Part shown: positions 25,410-34,305 of the stretch, piece by piece
Layout: every line of letters starts with the position of its first letter
Numbering within the stretch: the stretch's first letter is position 1
NCBI GenBank assembly: GCA_009787385.1
Contig: WRGC01000009.1
Coordinates: 1-59,299, forward strand
Length of the DNA stretch: 59,299 bases
Source: Bacillota bacterium
GTDB taxonomy: Bacteria; Bacillota; Clostridia; Christensenellales; Pumilibacteraceae
Direction: 5' to 3'
Position numbers and translations under genes: made by a program
Notes under the pieces: model-generated
Told to the model about the DNA's origin: nothing
The model's database searches: none
What the model saw: only the letters and a program-made list of their open reading frames with translations

Positions 25410-26123
25410 CTATCCTACCGTAAGCAAGCTCATCACAGCTATAGCAGCTGTCTCTGCTCGCAAAATTCTATTTCCTAATGATACTGGCACAATAGTTGTC
25501 TCATATAGTTGCAAAATTTCATCTTCACTAAACCCACCTTCACTTCCAACAACCACATTGCAAGCACTTGCTTTAATTAATTTGGGACTATTGAGTGCAA
25601 ACTTGATTGGTATTGTAGCTTTTTCATAAGCAAATATTGTTGCTGGATTGCTTTGTATATCTTGCAAAACTTTTTTAAAATCTACTGTATCAGCAATCTC
25701 AACCAATTTGCTTCTACCACATTGCTTGATGGCACTTATTGATATTGAATTCAATCTAGATGTATTTGCTTTCTTAGATACAGTGTATTGAGATATAAAT
25801 GGAATAATTTTGTACACACCCAACTCTACAGCTTTTTGTATAGCAAATTCCATTCTATCAGAGTTTTTTAATAAACCCAAATAAAGCACAATTTGTTTTT
25901 CAAATTCTTGCTTATTTAATTCCTTTGATAATATATTTAGTGTTGTACTATCTTTAGATATACATGATATTTGAGACAAATAATCATATCCATCACCACA
26001 CCACAATATCACAGTATCTCCTACAACACACCGCAATACATTAGCAAGATGTCTATGCTCTTGTCCTAAAATCACAACACTGTCACCAACAATATTATCA
26101 CAAAAAAATCTTCTAATTGTCAT
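25410..26123 (-). CDS. rsmE: 16S rRNA (uracil1498-N3)-methyltransferase RsmE
   Basis: A 237-residue SPOUT methyltransferase that modifies U1498 of 16S rRNA. The trefoil-knot SAM site is seen in VVGSEGGFSEDEI and LGNRILRAETAAIAVMSL near the C-terminus. It overlaps the end of prmA by 11 bases, so the two are translationally coupled. Confidence 0.93.
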   Translation of the reverse strand: MTIRRFFCDNIVGDSVVILGQEHRHLANVLRCVVGDTVILWCGDGYDYLSQISCISKDSTTLNILSKELNKQEFEKQIVLYLGLLKNSDRMEFAIQKAVELGVYKIIPFISQYTVSKKANTSRLNSISISAIKQCGRSKLVEIADTVDFKKVLQDIQSNPATIFAYEKATIPIKFALNSPKLIKASACNVVVGSEGGFSEDEILQLYETTIVPVSLGNRILRAETAAIAVMSLLTVG

Positions 26124-27093
26124 GTCGTCTCATTACCAAAGCACCCCATTCGCCTTGTATATTTTCTTCAATCAATTGCCAACCATTTTTTAAATATACT
26201 TGTCTTACACTGTTCAGTTTGTCTAAGATAATTCCACTTATAATCAAAATAGTAGATTCACATACATCAATTGTAGTGTGCATATCACTGTCTAAACGAA
26301 CAAGACTATCTCCTATACTACCATTAAATGTATTCTTTGTCAACTCATCAGCTAATGTTGTCAACAAGCTTGCAGTAAGATTTGCTACAATAATGTTGTA
26401 TTGCATGCTATCTCCATTCAAAAAACTAACCTTAGACAACTTGTATCTATCTATGTTTATGTTATTTAGTGATAAATTGTACTGTGTAGCCTCAACAGCT
26501 TGCGAATCAATATCACCAAATGATACAAAACCCGCACCCAAAGACAATGCAACCAATCCCAAAATCCCACTACCACAACCTATATCTGCTACTTTTGCCC
26601 CATTATATACATATTTTTGCAATGCACATATACACATACTAGTAGTCTCATGATACCCTGTACCAAACGCACTAGCCAATTGCAATTTGACTGTAGGTTT
26701 ATTGAATTGCGTTGTTTCCCATTCAGGTATAACTACCACATTGCCATAATCATGAGCTTTGAAATACAATTTGTACTGCTCTATCCACAAATCAGGATCT
26801 ACTTCAGTTGTATCAATCTCCAAACTCCCCACATTTAATTGAGAGTTATTTTCAAACTCCTTTAACTTCTCAACAATTTTGTCTGTTATGTCAGTATCAA
26901 AAAATCCACTCACTATTGCAGTGTCCCCACAATCCTTTAGCAATTCGCTGTCTATATAATCATACTCTATACTTTCGTCCAATGACTCCTCTACTTGCAC
27001 TCCTGTAGTGTCTAAATCCCAAAGCAAACTTGACAATTCATCTACAAAATGTATATTAGTTGTAATTGAAATTTTGTATTGTTTGTTTTTCAT
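26113..27093 (-). CDS. prmA: Ribosomal protein L11 methyltransferase PrmA
   Basis: PrmA trimethylates ribosomal protein L11. The 326-residue protein has the SAM-binding motif VADIGCGSGILGLVALSLGA, GTGYHETT before it and the NLT motif (VANLTASLL). It follows dnaJ after a clear terminator hairpin, so it may be expressed below the heat-shock genes or from its own start. Confidence 0.93.
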   Translation of the reverse strand: MKNKQYKISITTNIHFVDELSSLLWDLDTTGVQVEESLDESIEYDYIDSELLKDCGDTAIVSGFFDTDITDKIVEKLKEFENNSQLNVGSLEIDTTEVDPDLWIEQYKLYFKAHDYGNVVVIPEWETTQFNKPTVKLQLASAFGTGYHETTSMCICALQKYVYNGAKVADIGCGSGILGLVALSLGAGFVSFGDIDSQAVEATQYNLSLNNINIDRYKLSKVSFLNGDSMQYNIIVANLTASLLTTLADELTKNTFNGSIGDSLVRLDSDMHTTIDVCESTILIISGIILDKLNSVRQVYLKNGWQLIEENIQGEWGALVMRRHDN

Positions 27094-27096
27094 ACT

Positions 27097-27138
27097 AAAA
27101 ATAAAATTACTTCGGCATAACTAAATAACCGAAGTAAT
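27097..27138 (-). terminator. Intrinsic terminator between dnaJ and prmA
   Basis: On the minus strand a 10-bp stem (ATTACTTCGG, 27129-27138, with CCGAAGTAAT, 27106-27115) around a 13-base loop is followed by TTTTATTTTT. It would limit heat-shock transcripts from running into prmA. Confidence 0.8.
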
Positions 27139-27152
27139 ATATATTACAAATA

Positions 27153-28244
27153 TCAAGAATTTTTTAAAAACTCCTTAGACTTGCTAAATTGCTCTGGTTT
27201 GAATGACCTATTAAGTTCTTCTACGAGTTTTCTTTGCTCTTTATTGAGTTTGTCAGGCAATTCAATCTCTACCGTAAACAACAAATCTCCTTTGTTCCGC
27301 TTGCTTTCTATCCCCTCTCCCCTTACTCTAAATGTAGTATTAGTTTGAGTACATTCGGCAAGAGTAATTGTTTTTTTGTCACGCAAAGTAGGGACTAAAA
27401 TCTTGCCACCAATCAAAGCTTGCCCAAATGGTATAGTAAGCGTAGCATGCAAATCAAGCCCTTTGCGTTTGAAGATTTTGTGTGGCGAAACATTGATTAT
27501 AAGTATAAGATTGCCCGAACGCTTTCCTACTCTATCTCCCTCACCTTGCACTGTCATAGCCTGCCCTTGCTCTACACCTGCTGGAAATACTACACTCAAA
27601 TTGACAGTTTTGCGAATAGATTGCTTGCCATTACATGCTGTACATTTTTCTTTTATTATCTTTCCTGTACCATTGCAAGAATTGCAAGGTCTCTGTTGAA
27701 CTATTCTACCAAATGGTGTATCCTGAGCCATTCTCATACTACCACTTCCACCACAAGTACTACACTTGGTAAAAGCTGTACCATTCTTCGCACCAGTACC
27801 ATTGCACGGATTGCAAGATTCGTATCTTGTTACGGACACATCTTTAGTAACACCAAATGCCGCTTCTTCAAATGACAAAGATACAGTCATTTGTATATCT
27901 CCGCCACCACTTCCACCTGATGCCCCACCATTAAAAATATTGACAAAGTCATCAAAAAAGCTAGAACCAAATCCACCTGTACTACTAAAATTGCCAAAGT
28001 CAAAACCAGATCCACCACCGCCAAAATTGCCAAATGGACTAGGATTGTCATATGCTCGGCGTTTGTCAACATCTGACAATGTATCATACGCCTCGTTTAT
28101 TTCCTTAAACTTCTTAGCAGCATCTTCGTTGCCAGGATTGAGATCTGGGTGATATTTTTTTGCTAGAGTCCTATACTGCTTTTTAAGTTCGTCATCACTT
28201 GCATCTTTAGAGACCCCTAGTATTTCATAAAATGATTTTGCCAT
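27153..28244 (-). CDS. dnaJ: Chaperone DnaJ
   Basis: The 363-residue Hsp40 stimulates DnaK ATPase and delivers substrates. The J-domain is complete ([12 protein letters not shown] at about 32-34), then a Gly/Phe-rich region, then the zinc domain with four Cys-x2-Cys-x-Gly-x-Gly units ([30 protein letters not shown]; the last one lacks the final Gly pair), then the C-terminal substrate domains. It starts 50 bases after dnaK. Confidence 0.96.
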   Translation of the reverse strand: MAKSFYEILGVSKDASDDELKKQYRTLAKKYHPDLNPGNEDAAKKFKEINEAYDTLSDVDKRRAYDNPSPFGNFGGGGSGFDFGNFSSTGGFGSSFFDDFVNIFNGGASGGSGGGDIQMTVSLSFEEAAFGVTKDVSVTRYESCNPCNGTGAKNGTAFTKCSTCGGSGSMRMAQDTPFGRIVQQRPCNSCNGTGKIIKEKCTACNGKQSIRKTVNLSVVFPAGVEQGQAMTVQGEGDRVGKRSGNLILIINVSPHKIFKRKGLDLHATLTIPFGQALIGGKILVPTLRDKKTITLAECTQTNTTFRVRGEGIESKRNKGDLLFTVEIELPDKLNKEQRKLVEELNRSFKPEQFSKSKEFLKNS

Positions 28245-28294
28245 AAATATAGTTTTAAATTTTAATTAGCTTAGAGTAATCAATTATCAACTCA

Positions 28295-30085
28295 CTAACT
28301 ATCTTCCATTGTAGTATCTTGCACATTGTCATTAGCACCCGTTGCTCCAGTATCTTGATACAACTTTGCAAATATATCATTAGATACTTGTTGAAGCTTT
28401 TCTAACGCTGTTTTGATTTCATCAACATTGTTAGATTTAGCTACTGACTTTACAGATTCTAGTTCTTTTTCTAATGATGATTTGTCTTCACTAGAAATCT
28501 TGTCTTCATTTTCTTTTAGTACTTTTTCTAAATTAAATACAGTACTCTCTGCTTGATTTTGAGTCTCTACCAAAGTTTTTCTCTCATGGTCCTCAGCTGC
28601 AAACTTTTCGGCATCTTTTATAGCTTGTTGTATTTGTTGTTCTGACAAATTGGTTGAAGCTGTTATTGTTACCTTTTGCTCCTTGCCTGTACCTTGGTCT
28701 TTTGCAAATACATGAACAATACCGTTAGCATCTATATCAAAAGTAACTTCAATCTTAGGCACTCCTCTAGGTGCAGGTGGGATTCCAGTCAATTCAAATC
28801 TAGCCAAAGTTTTGTTGTGTGCTGCAATCTCTCTCTCTCCTTGCAAAACATGAATATCTACAGATGGTTGACTATCTGCTGCTGTACTAAATACCTGAGA
28901 TTTTTTGGCAGGAATTGTACTATTGCGTTCAATCAACTTTGTAAAAATTCCTCCTACTGTTTCAATACCTAAAGACAATGGAGTAACATCTAATAGCAAA
29001 ACATCTTTAACCTCGCCACCCAACACACCACCTTGTATAGCTGCCCCAATAGCTACACATTCGTCAGGATTTATTCCTTTAAATGGTTCTTTGCCAATGA
29101 GCTTCTTTACCGCTTCTATTACAGAAGGTATACGAGTGCTTCCACCAACCAAAATTACTTTTTCTATGTCAGCTGCTTTGAAAGATGCATCCTTGAGAGC
29201 TTGTTCTGTAGCCTTTACAGTTTTTTCTACTAGTGCAGCCGTAAGGTTGTCAAACTTAGAGCGTTGAAGTTCATAATCCAAGTGCAACGGTCCTGCTTGA
29301 CCTTGAGATATAAATGGCAAGTTGATAGCAGTCTTTTGCAAAGTAGACAACTCAATCTTAGCTTTTTCAGCAGCTTCTTTGAGTCTTTGCAATGCCATCT
29401 TATCTTTAGACAAGTCTATGCCGTTATCATTCTTAAACTGTTCTATCAACCAATCTATTATTTTTTGGTCAAAGTCATCACCACCTAGACGATTGTCACC
29501 TGCTGTTGCCAAAACTTCAAATACACCATCACCAATTTCCAATATAGATATATCAAAAGTACCACCACCCAAGTCATATATCAATATCTTTTGGTTTTGG
29601 TTTTGTCCCTTATTCAAGCCATATGCCAATGCCGCTGCTGTAGGCTCATTGATAATACGCAATACTTCCAAACCTGCTATTCTACCGGCATCTTTGGTAG
29701 CTTGTCTTTGACTATCACTAAAGTAAGCTGGCACAGTAATAACCGCTTGAGTTACTTTGCTACCTATATAAGCTTCGGCATCTGCCTTAAGTTTTGACAA
29801 TATCATTCCAGATATCTCTTGAGGACTGTATTCTTTGTCATCAATCTTTACCTTGCGATTGATACCCATGTCTCTTTTGATAGAAATAATAGTCCTATCA
29901 GGATTTGCAACAGCTTGTCGCTTTGCAACTTGCCCTATAAGTCTTTCGCCATCTTTATTAAATCCAACCACACTAGGAGTGGTTCTAGAACCCTCAGCAT
30001 TTGCAATTACTACAGGCTCTCCACCTTCTAGCACTGCAACACAAGAGTTTGTAGTTCCCAAATCTATCCCAATTATTTTGCTCAT
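28295..30085 (-). CDS. dnaK: Chaperone DnaK (Hsp70)
   Basis: A 596-residue Hsp70. The ATPase domain begins [16 protein letters not shown] and includes the phosphate loop [11 protein letters not shown] and [10 protein letters not shown]; the substrate domain and lid follow, with an acidic, low-complexity end. It is the third gene of the operon, 110 bases after grpE. No separate CIRCE was seen in that gap. Confidence 0.97.
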   Translation of the reverse strand: MSKIIGIDLGTTNSCVAVLEGGEPVVIANAEGSRTTPSVVGFNKDGERLIGQVAKRQAVANPDRTIISIKRDMGINRKVKIDDKEYSPQEISGMILSKLKADAEAYIGSKVTQAVITVPAYFSDSQRQATKDAGRIAGLEVLRIINEPTAAALAYGLNKGQNQNQKILIYDLGGGTFDISILEIGDGVFEVLATAGDNRLGGDDFDQKIIDWLIEQFKNDNGIDLSKDKMALQRLKEAAEKAKIELSTLQKTAINLPFISQGQAGPLHLDYELQRSKFDNLTAALVEKTVKATEQALKDASFKAADIEKVILVGGSTRIPSVIEAVKKLIGKEPFKGINPDECVAIGAAIQGGVLGGEVKDVLLLDVTPLSLGIETVGGIFTKLIERNSTIPAKKSQVFSTAADSQPSVDIHVLQGEREIAAHNKTLARFELTGIPPAPRGVPKIEVTFDIDANGIVHVFAKDQGTGKEQKVTITASTNLSEQQIQQAIKDAEKFAAEDHERKTLVETQNQAESTVFNLEKVLKENEDKISSEDKSSLEKELESVKSVAKSNNVDEIKTALEKLQQVSNDIFAKLYQDTGATGANDNVQDTTMEDS

Positions 30086-30195
30086 AATAATTTATTTTCC
30101 TTATTCGTTATATTTTGTTATTTTAATATAAAATTGCTATCAAAACAATCCAAAAATCCAATTTATCTTTTCCTAAATACAATACAAGGGGCGTT

Positions 30196-30798
30196 CTATG
30201 CCTTATAACCCACCTTTACTTGAGCATGTCTAATAACTTTGCCACCCATACTATATCCTCTTTGCATAACTTCTACTACCTTACCGTCCATATCAGGGTC
30301 TTGCACTTCTACACGCATGAGAGCATTGTGCAATTCTGGATCAAATTTGTTGCCCTCACTCTTCAATTCTTCTACACCCAAATTTGATAATACAGTCTCC
30401 ATCTTCTTAGATATCATAACTACGCCATCTCTAGATGCCTTATCTTTTATCATATCTATTGCATTGTACACTATATCCAATACAGGTATCATAGCAACAG
30501 CTGCTTCACTCTTGCCCTGTGATACCATGTTGATTGACTTTTCTTCTGTGCGTTTTTGATATTGCTTAAAATCATCTTGCAATCTTTCGTAGGCTTTGTT
30601 GAGTTCTTCTATACGAGTCCTATCTTTTTGATTGGCTATTTGCATTGCCTCAAATATACTCTTAGCCTCTTCTATTTCCCTTTGTCTCAAATCCTTAAGC
30701 TGAGCAAGTTCGTTGGTTGCATCTATACTATCTGGATTTATATTCATTTTTCCATCTTTATTTTTACTAGAATTTTGTTTGTCATTGTTTTGTTCCAT
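30196..30798 (-). CDS. grpE: Nucleotide exchange factor GrpE
   Basis: The 200-residue GrpE releases ADP from DnaK. It has the long N-terminal coiled coil (about 30-95) and the conserved beta domain with NKFDPELHNALMRVE and GYSMGGKVIRHAQVKVG. The start overlaps the end of hrcA by 17 bases and has an excellent ribosome site (GGAGGTG) inside hrcA. Confidence 0.95.
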   Translation of the reverse strand: MEQNNDKQNSSKNKDGKMNINPDSIDATNELAQLKDLRQREIEEAKSIFEAMQIANQKDRTRIEELNKAYERLQDDFKQYQKRTEEKSINMVSQGKSEAAVAMIPVLDIVYNAIDMIKDKASRDGVVMISKKMETVLSNLGVEELKSEGNKFDPELHNALMRVEVQDPDMDGKVVEVMQRGYSMGGKVIRHAQVKVGYKA

Positions 30799-31858
30799 TA
30801 TTCACCTCCATCAATTCTTCTTTTTCATTCACTACGCCTATAGACATAGCATTGTTGATAGCTGTACCAATATAATCTAGTAAGGATACAATTTTGGGAT
30901 AATCCATTCTCATAGGTCCTATAACCCCTGCATTGCCTATACTTTTGCCACCTACGGTATAAGTCGCAGTCACTATTGCACATTCAGGCATACCTTGTCT
31001 TATCTCATTGTCTTGTCCTATTTGTATATTAAAATTCATTTCACCCTTTGACTGAAGGACAGGAACCAAATCGGTCTTAGCTTCCAACATAGACAACATT
31101 GCCTTAGCTTTGGCAAGATTGGCAAACTCAGGTTGTTCCAATATTTTGCTACTTCCCTCTAGCACAATATCTTCCATCGTACTCTCATGAGCATATTTCT
31201 TTAACACATCTAATACAGTATCAAAAAATGCTCTAAAATTGGCTTTAATATCAGTTATTATATTTTGACTATTGGCTATTTCACCAATACTATAACCACA
31301 AAAAGCATTGCTAACAAACTCAGAAGCACTCAACAACTCCAAATCTGACAAATATGGCGGTATATCCATAGTGGCATTGTTGATTAAACCACCATCTGTC
31401 ATTATAATTATCAAAGCTTGAGTATCTGCAATCTTGACAAACTTAATATTTTTTACTACCAAAGCATCAGTATTGTTTGCATATGCCACACTTGTCAAAT
31501 TGGTAACTTCACTAATCACCTTAGCAGTAGCTTTGAGCATATCGTCAATTTCTACTATCTTGTGATCAAAGTATCTCTTTATCATGTTTAGCTCACTGTC
31601 GCTCAACATGCGTTTTGGCATTAGCTTTTCTACATACAACCTATATGCCAAAGCAGTAGGTACTCTACCCGCACTAGCATGTGGCTGTACCAAATATCCC
31701 ATTTCTTCCAAAGCGGCAAGCTCATTTCTAATTGTGGCACTACTAACATCAGGCAAATGTCTATCTCTTATCTCCTGACTACTAATAGGCTCACAACTAC
31801 TTATATAACTATCTACTACGGCTGATAGTATTTTTTCTTTACGATTTGATAGAGACAT
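30782..31858 (-). CDS. hrcA: Heat-inducible transcription repressor HrcA
   Basis: HrcA binds CIRCE and represses the groE and dnaK operons. The 358-residue protein begins MSLSNRKEKILSAVVDSYIS, a winged-helix domain with DVSSATIRNELAALEEMGYL, and ends with the GAF-like domain (GPMRMDYPKIVSLLDYIG). The frame is open to an ATG at 31912, but that would start inside the operator spacer, so I use 31858. The gene is the first of the operon and its own promoter carries the CIRCE-type site. Confidence 0.94.
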   Translation of the reverse strand: MSLSNRKEKILSAVVDSYISSCEPISSQEIRDRHLPDVSSATIRNELAALEEMGYLVQPHASAGRVPTALAYRLYVEKLMPKRMLSDSELNMIKRYFDHKIVEIDDMLKATAKVISEVTNLTSVAYANNTDALVVKNIKFVKIADTQALIIIMTDGGLINNATMDIPPYLSDLELLSASEFVSNAFCGYSIGEIANSQNIITDIKANFRAFFDTVLDVLKKYAHESTMEDIVLEGSSKILEQPEFANLAKAKAMLSMLEAKTDLVPVLQSKGEMNFNIQIGQDNEIRQGMPECAIVTATYTVGGKSIGNAGVIGPMRMDYPKIVSLLDYIGTAINNAMSIGVVNEKEELMEVNNGTKQ

Positions 31859-31897
31859 ATTTACAATTTTAAACAACCAATGTTTGTATAAAAATAT

Positions 31898-31961
31898 AGT
31901 GTTAGCAATCACATGATTGGATTGCTAACACTATTATAGCAAAAGTGCTAAGTAATGTCAA
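31898..31961 (-). promoter_or_regulatory. hrcA operon promoter with variant CIRCE operator
   Basis: Minus strand: TTGACA (31956-31961), 17-base spacer, TATAAT (31933-31938). Directly downstream lies TTAGCAATC, nine bases, GATTGCTAA (31902-31928). This is CIRCE with one symmetrical change per arm (consensus TTAGCACTC-N9-GAGTGCTAA), inside longer 13-base arms spanning 31898-31932. A second overlapping site (arms 31925-31933 and 31943-31951) has a near-consensus half AAGTGCTAA and lies across the promoter. Confidence 0.88.
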
Positions 31962-31988
31962 GTATTTTACCAAAGTTTTATCAAGTTT

Positions 31989-32015
31989 TTAGCAGATTTT
32001 ACATTAGAGTGCTAA
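31989..32015 (-). promoter_or_regulatory. Upstream CIRCE-like site
   Basis: TTAGCAGAT, nine bases, GAGTGCTAA. One arm is a perfect CIRCE half-site and the other matches six of nine. It sits upstream of the -35 box and just after the stop of the preceding gene. A secondary HrcA site is possible. Confidence 0.5.
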
Positions 32016-32022
32016 AGTAAAC

Positions 32023-32355
32023 CTACCTAACTTTTCTCACTTTTCTTTGTCCCCATCTCATCATTTTAGTATTTTTTATTACCAAAATAGTATGTCGCCA
32101 TGTCCATATAGACAATACAACAAAAACTATCAACATAGCATACAACCCCAAAACTGCAAAGTCAGTATAAAACATCAAAAATGCTATCACTATTGCAATC
32201 ATAGCAAGTATCATGGCAAAAATAGTGTGATTGCTTGCACACAATTTTACGCTATGACGCTTGGCAAAAAAAGGTTGCATTAGATTGGATACATTAAAAG
32301 CAATCAATCCAAACATCAATATATATATTTCATAATCATGCAACATCATATACAA
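32023..32355 (-). CDS. Small membrane protein of unknown function
   Basis: About 110 residues with three or four hydrophobic segments (residues 10-28, 44-62, 67-85) and a strongly basic end (WGQRKVRKVR), so the C-terminus is likely inside the cell. The start is a TTG at 32355 or the ATG at 32349; AGGAGG stands a few bases upstream, so the gene looks real. I do not recognise the family. It lies 46 bases after the TtcA-like gene, on the same strand. Confidence 0.6.
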   Translation of the reverse strand: MYMMLHDYEIYILMFGLIAFNVSNLMQPFFAKRHSVKLCASNHTIFAMILAMIAIVIAFLMFYTDFAVLGLYAMLIVFVVLSIWTWRHTILVIKNTKMMRWGQRKVRKVR

Positions 32356-32401
32356 TGCAACCTCCTTATTATTTTATTTGATTATATTAAATCCAAAACA
32401 A

Positions 32402-33310
32402 CTATACATCGCTATCTATGTCATCATATCTATCCAAAAATCCATATTGCTTGTCGCCTATCTTGTACCCTATTATTGCGTCTAAGTTGACATTGTACAC
32501 TGACTTGAATATATTTTGTGGTGCTGCAATATTGTCTTTTTTTAGTGACTTTATCAATTGCTTAATCTCCCCCCTTTTGCTACTCTTGGGGTCATCGCAA
32601 TCTTCACTTAGAGGGCAGCCACACTGTATAAAATGCAAATCATTGTAAGCAACCCAATTTAGAATAGCCTTTTCTTGCACATGATACATTGGTCTAATCA
32701 ACTCTATACCATCAAAATTTTTGGACTTAATCTTGGGCATCATTGTTTGAATCCTACCATTGTAAAGTATACCCATCAAAATAGTCTCTATTGCATCGTC
32801 AAAATGATGCCCCAAAGCTATCTTGTTGCAACCAAGTTGTTGCGCTTGATTGTACAAATGCCCTCTTCTCATTCTAGCACACAAATAACACGGAGATCCA
32901 TCTACAGTAGTAGTAACCTCAAATATATTAGCATTAAAAATAGTAGCTTCTATCTCAAACAAATCCAAATTTCGTTGTACTTGTTCTTTGTTAGATTGAT
33001 TATACCCAGGATCCATAGACAAAAACACAACTTCAAAATTCTTTTGCTTGTGTCTAAGCAATTGCCTAAAACACATTGCCATCAACATACTATCTTTGCC
33101 ACCACTTATACACACAGCAATCTTGTCTCCATCTTTTATCAAATCATATTCATTAATACCTGCCACAAATGGTTTGAATATTGTATTGCGATAAGTTGTA
33201 TTGAGACTGCGTTCTATCTCTTGAGCCTTCGTTCTAACCTTTTTAGGCTTTTCTAGTACCACCTGATTCAAAATTTCTTTTTCTATCAACCCTATATCTA
33301 TTTTGTCCAT
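32402..33310 (-). CDS. TtcA-like PP-loop tRNA thiolation protein
   Basis: A 302-residue ATP-pyrophosphatase with the PP-loop SGGKDSML and Cys residues in SPCYLCARMRRG and CGCPLSEDC. The family includes TtcA, which makes 2-thiocytidine at position 32 of tRNA, and related 2-thiouridine enzymes; cysteines hold an Fe-S cluster. The KIALGHHFDDAIET motif is typical. It has a strong ribosome site (AAGGAGA). Confidence 0.88.
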   Translation of the reverse strand: MDKIDIGLIEKEILNQVVLEKPKKVRTKAQEIERSLNTTYRNTIFKPFVAGINEYDLIKDGDKIAVCISGGKDSMLMAMCFRQLLRHKQKNFEVVFLSMDPGYNQSNKEQVQRNLDLFEIEATIFNANIFEVTTTVDGSPCYLCARMRRGHLYNQAQQLGCNKIALGHHFDDAIETILMGILYNGRIQTMMPKIKSKNFDGIELIRPMYHVQEKAILNWVAYNDLHFIQCGCPLSEDCDDPKSSKRGEIKQLIKSLKKDNIAAPQNIFKSVYNVNLDAIIGYKIGDKQYGFLDRYDDIDSDV

Positions 33311-33414
33311 TGTATCTCCTTATATTATATCACATATTTTGTTATTTACAAAACAAAATACAATAACATCAAATTGTAAACATTTAGTAAATTAACAAAC
33401 AAAATCTATTAATG

Positions 33415-33459
33415 CAAAAATACAAATAGTGATTGATATTTTCAACCTCTATTTGTATT
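33415..33459 (-). terminator. Intrinsic terminator after tpx
   Basis: On the minus strand AATACAAATAG (33449-33459) pairs perfectly with CTATTTGTATT (33419-33429) across a 19-base loop and runs into a T tract, between tpx and the TtcA-like gene. Confidence 0.65.
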
Positions 33460-33502
33460 CTATTTTTATGATTTTCAAATTTATTATACAATTTCAATAT
33501 AT

Positions 33503-33997
33503 TTATGCCAAAGCTTTGGCAAATTTGATAATTTCATCAAAATTTGGCTGTTGAGTTACTTCTTCAACATATTCAACATGCACAATAAGGTCATCTTTGT
33601 CAACAACAAATGCTGCTCTAGTCAACAACCCAACTTCTTTTATCATTGTTCCACTAGCAAGAGCAAATGTCCTTGTCTTGTAATCAGAAACTGTAACAAT
33701 ATTATCTATTCCCTTTGCACCACACCATCTACTTTGAGCAAATGGCAAATCCATAGATACAACATAACATGTCACATTTGGAATATCCTTGATAAGCTTG
33801 CTAAATGTCAATACTTCCAAATCACACACAGGTGTATCCAAAGACGGTACAGTCAAAAATATCCTAACCCCGCTTGTATCTTGAGTAGTGAAATTGCTCA
33901 AATCACTTTTTATAAGCTCAAAATCAGGCAAACTGTCTCCCATTTGCAACTGTTGTCCATCAAGAGTAACAGGCTTGCCTTGAAATTTAATTTTCAT
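33503..33997 (-). CDS. tpx: Thiol peroxidase Tpx
   Basis: A 164-residue peroxiredoxin that reduces hydroperoxides using thioredoxin. The peroxidatic cysteine is in PSLDTPVCDLEV (Cys 58) and the resolving cysteine in SRWCGAKG (Cys 92). The ATG at 33997 is chosen because GAGGAAA stands just before it; ten extra codons upstream have no support. It is alone in its unit and ends at a terminator. Confidence 0.95.
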   Translation of the reverse strand: MKIKFQGKPVTLDGQQLQMGDSLPDFELIKSDLSNFTTQDTSGVRIFLTVPSLDTPVCDLEVLTFSKLIKDIPNVTCYVVSMDLPFAQSRWCGAKGIDNIVTVSDYKTRTFALASGTMIKEVGLLTRAAFVVDKDDLIVHVEYVEEVTQQPNFDEIIKFAKALA

Positions 33998-34072
33998 ATA
34001 TTTCCTCGTCCAAATATATAAATACATATATATTTGTATATTTAATAATAGTTATTGTAATAAAGTTATTGG

Positions 34073-34144
34073 AGGCATCACCCGGATTTGAACCGGGGAA
34101 TAAAGGCTTTGCAGGCCCTTGCCTTACCACTTGGCTATGATGCC
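34073..34144 (-). tRNA. tRNA-Cys (anticodon GCA)
   Basis: Acceptor GGCATCA paired with TGATGCC, anticodon loop CTGCAAA, T-arm CCCGGTTCAAATCCGGG, discriminator T, and encoded CCA at 34070-34072. The body is almost the same as the Bacillus tRNA-Cys. Confidence 0.95.
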
Positions 34145-34305
34145 CCAATGCAATTATTCTATCATACAAAATTAATATAGTCAATTTATTTTTGCCTATT
34201 AAAAGTGCTACAAACAAATTTTGACACCAAACTTTTTGTCAAAAAAAAATTCAACTACCAAATAATCGTTAAAATTTTAAAAACTACAAACAACATCAGT
34301 CTATA

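Noticed and set aside
31859..31912. HrcA start at the upstream ATG (31912)
   Set aside because: It would lie within the CIRCE spacer, next to the expected transcription start, and adds residues not typical of HrcA.
34200..34305. Hairpin TTTTGAC and GTCAAAA after mutS as terminator
   Set aside because: The stem is AT-rich and the T run that follows on the minus strand is short; left uncalled.
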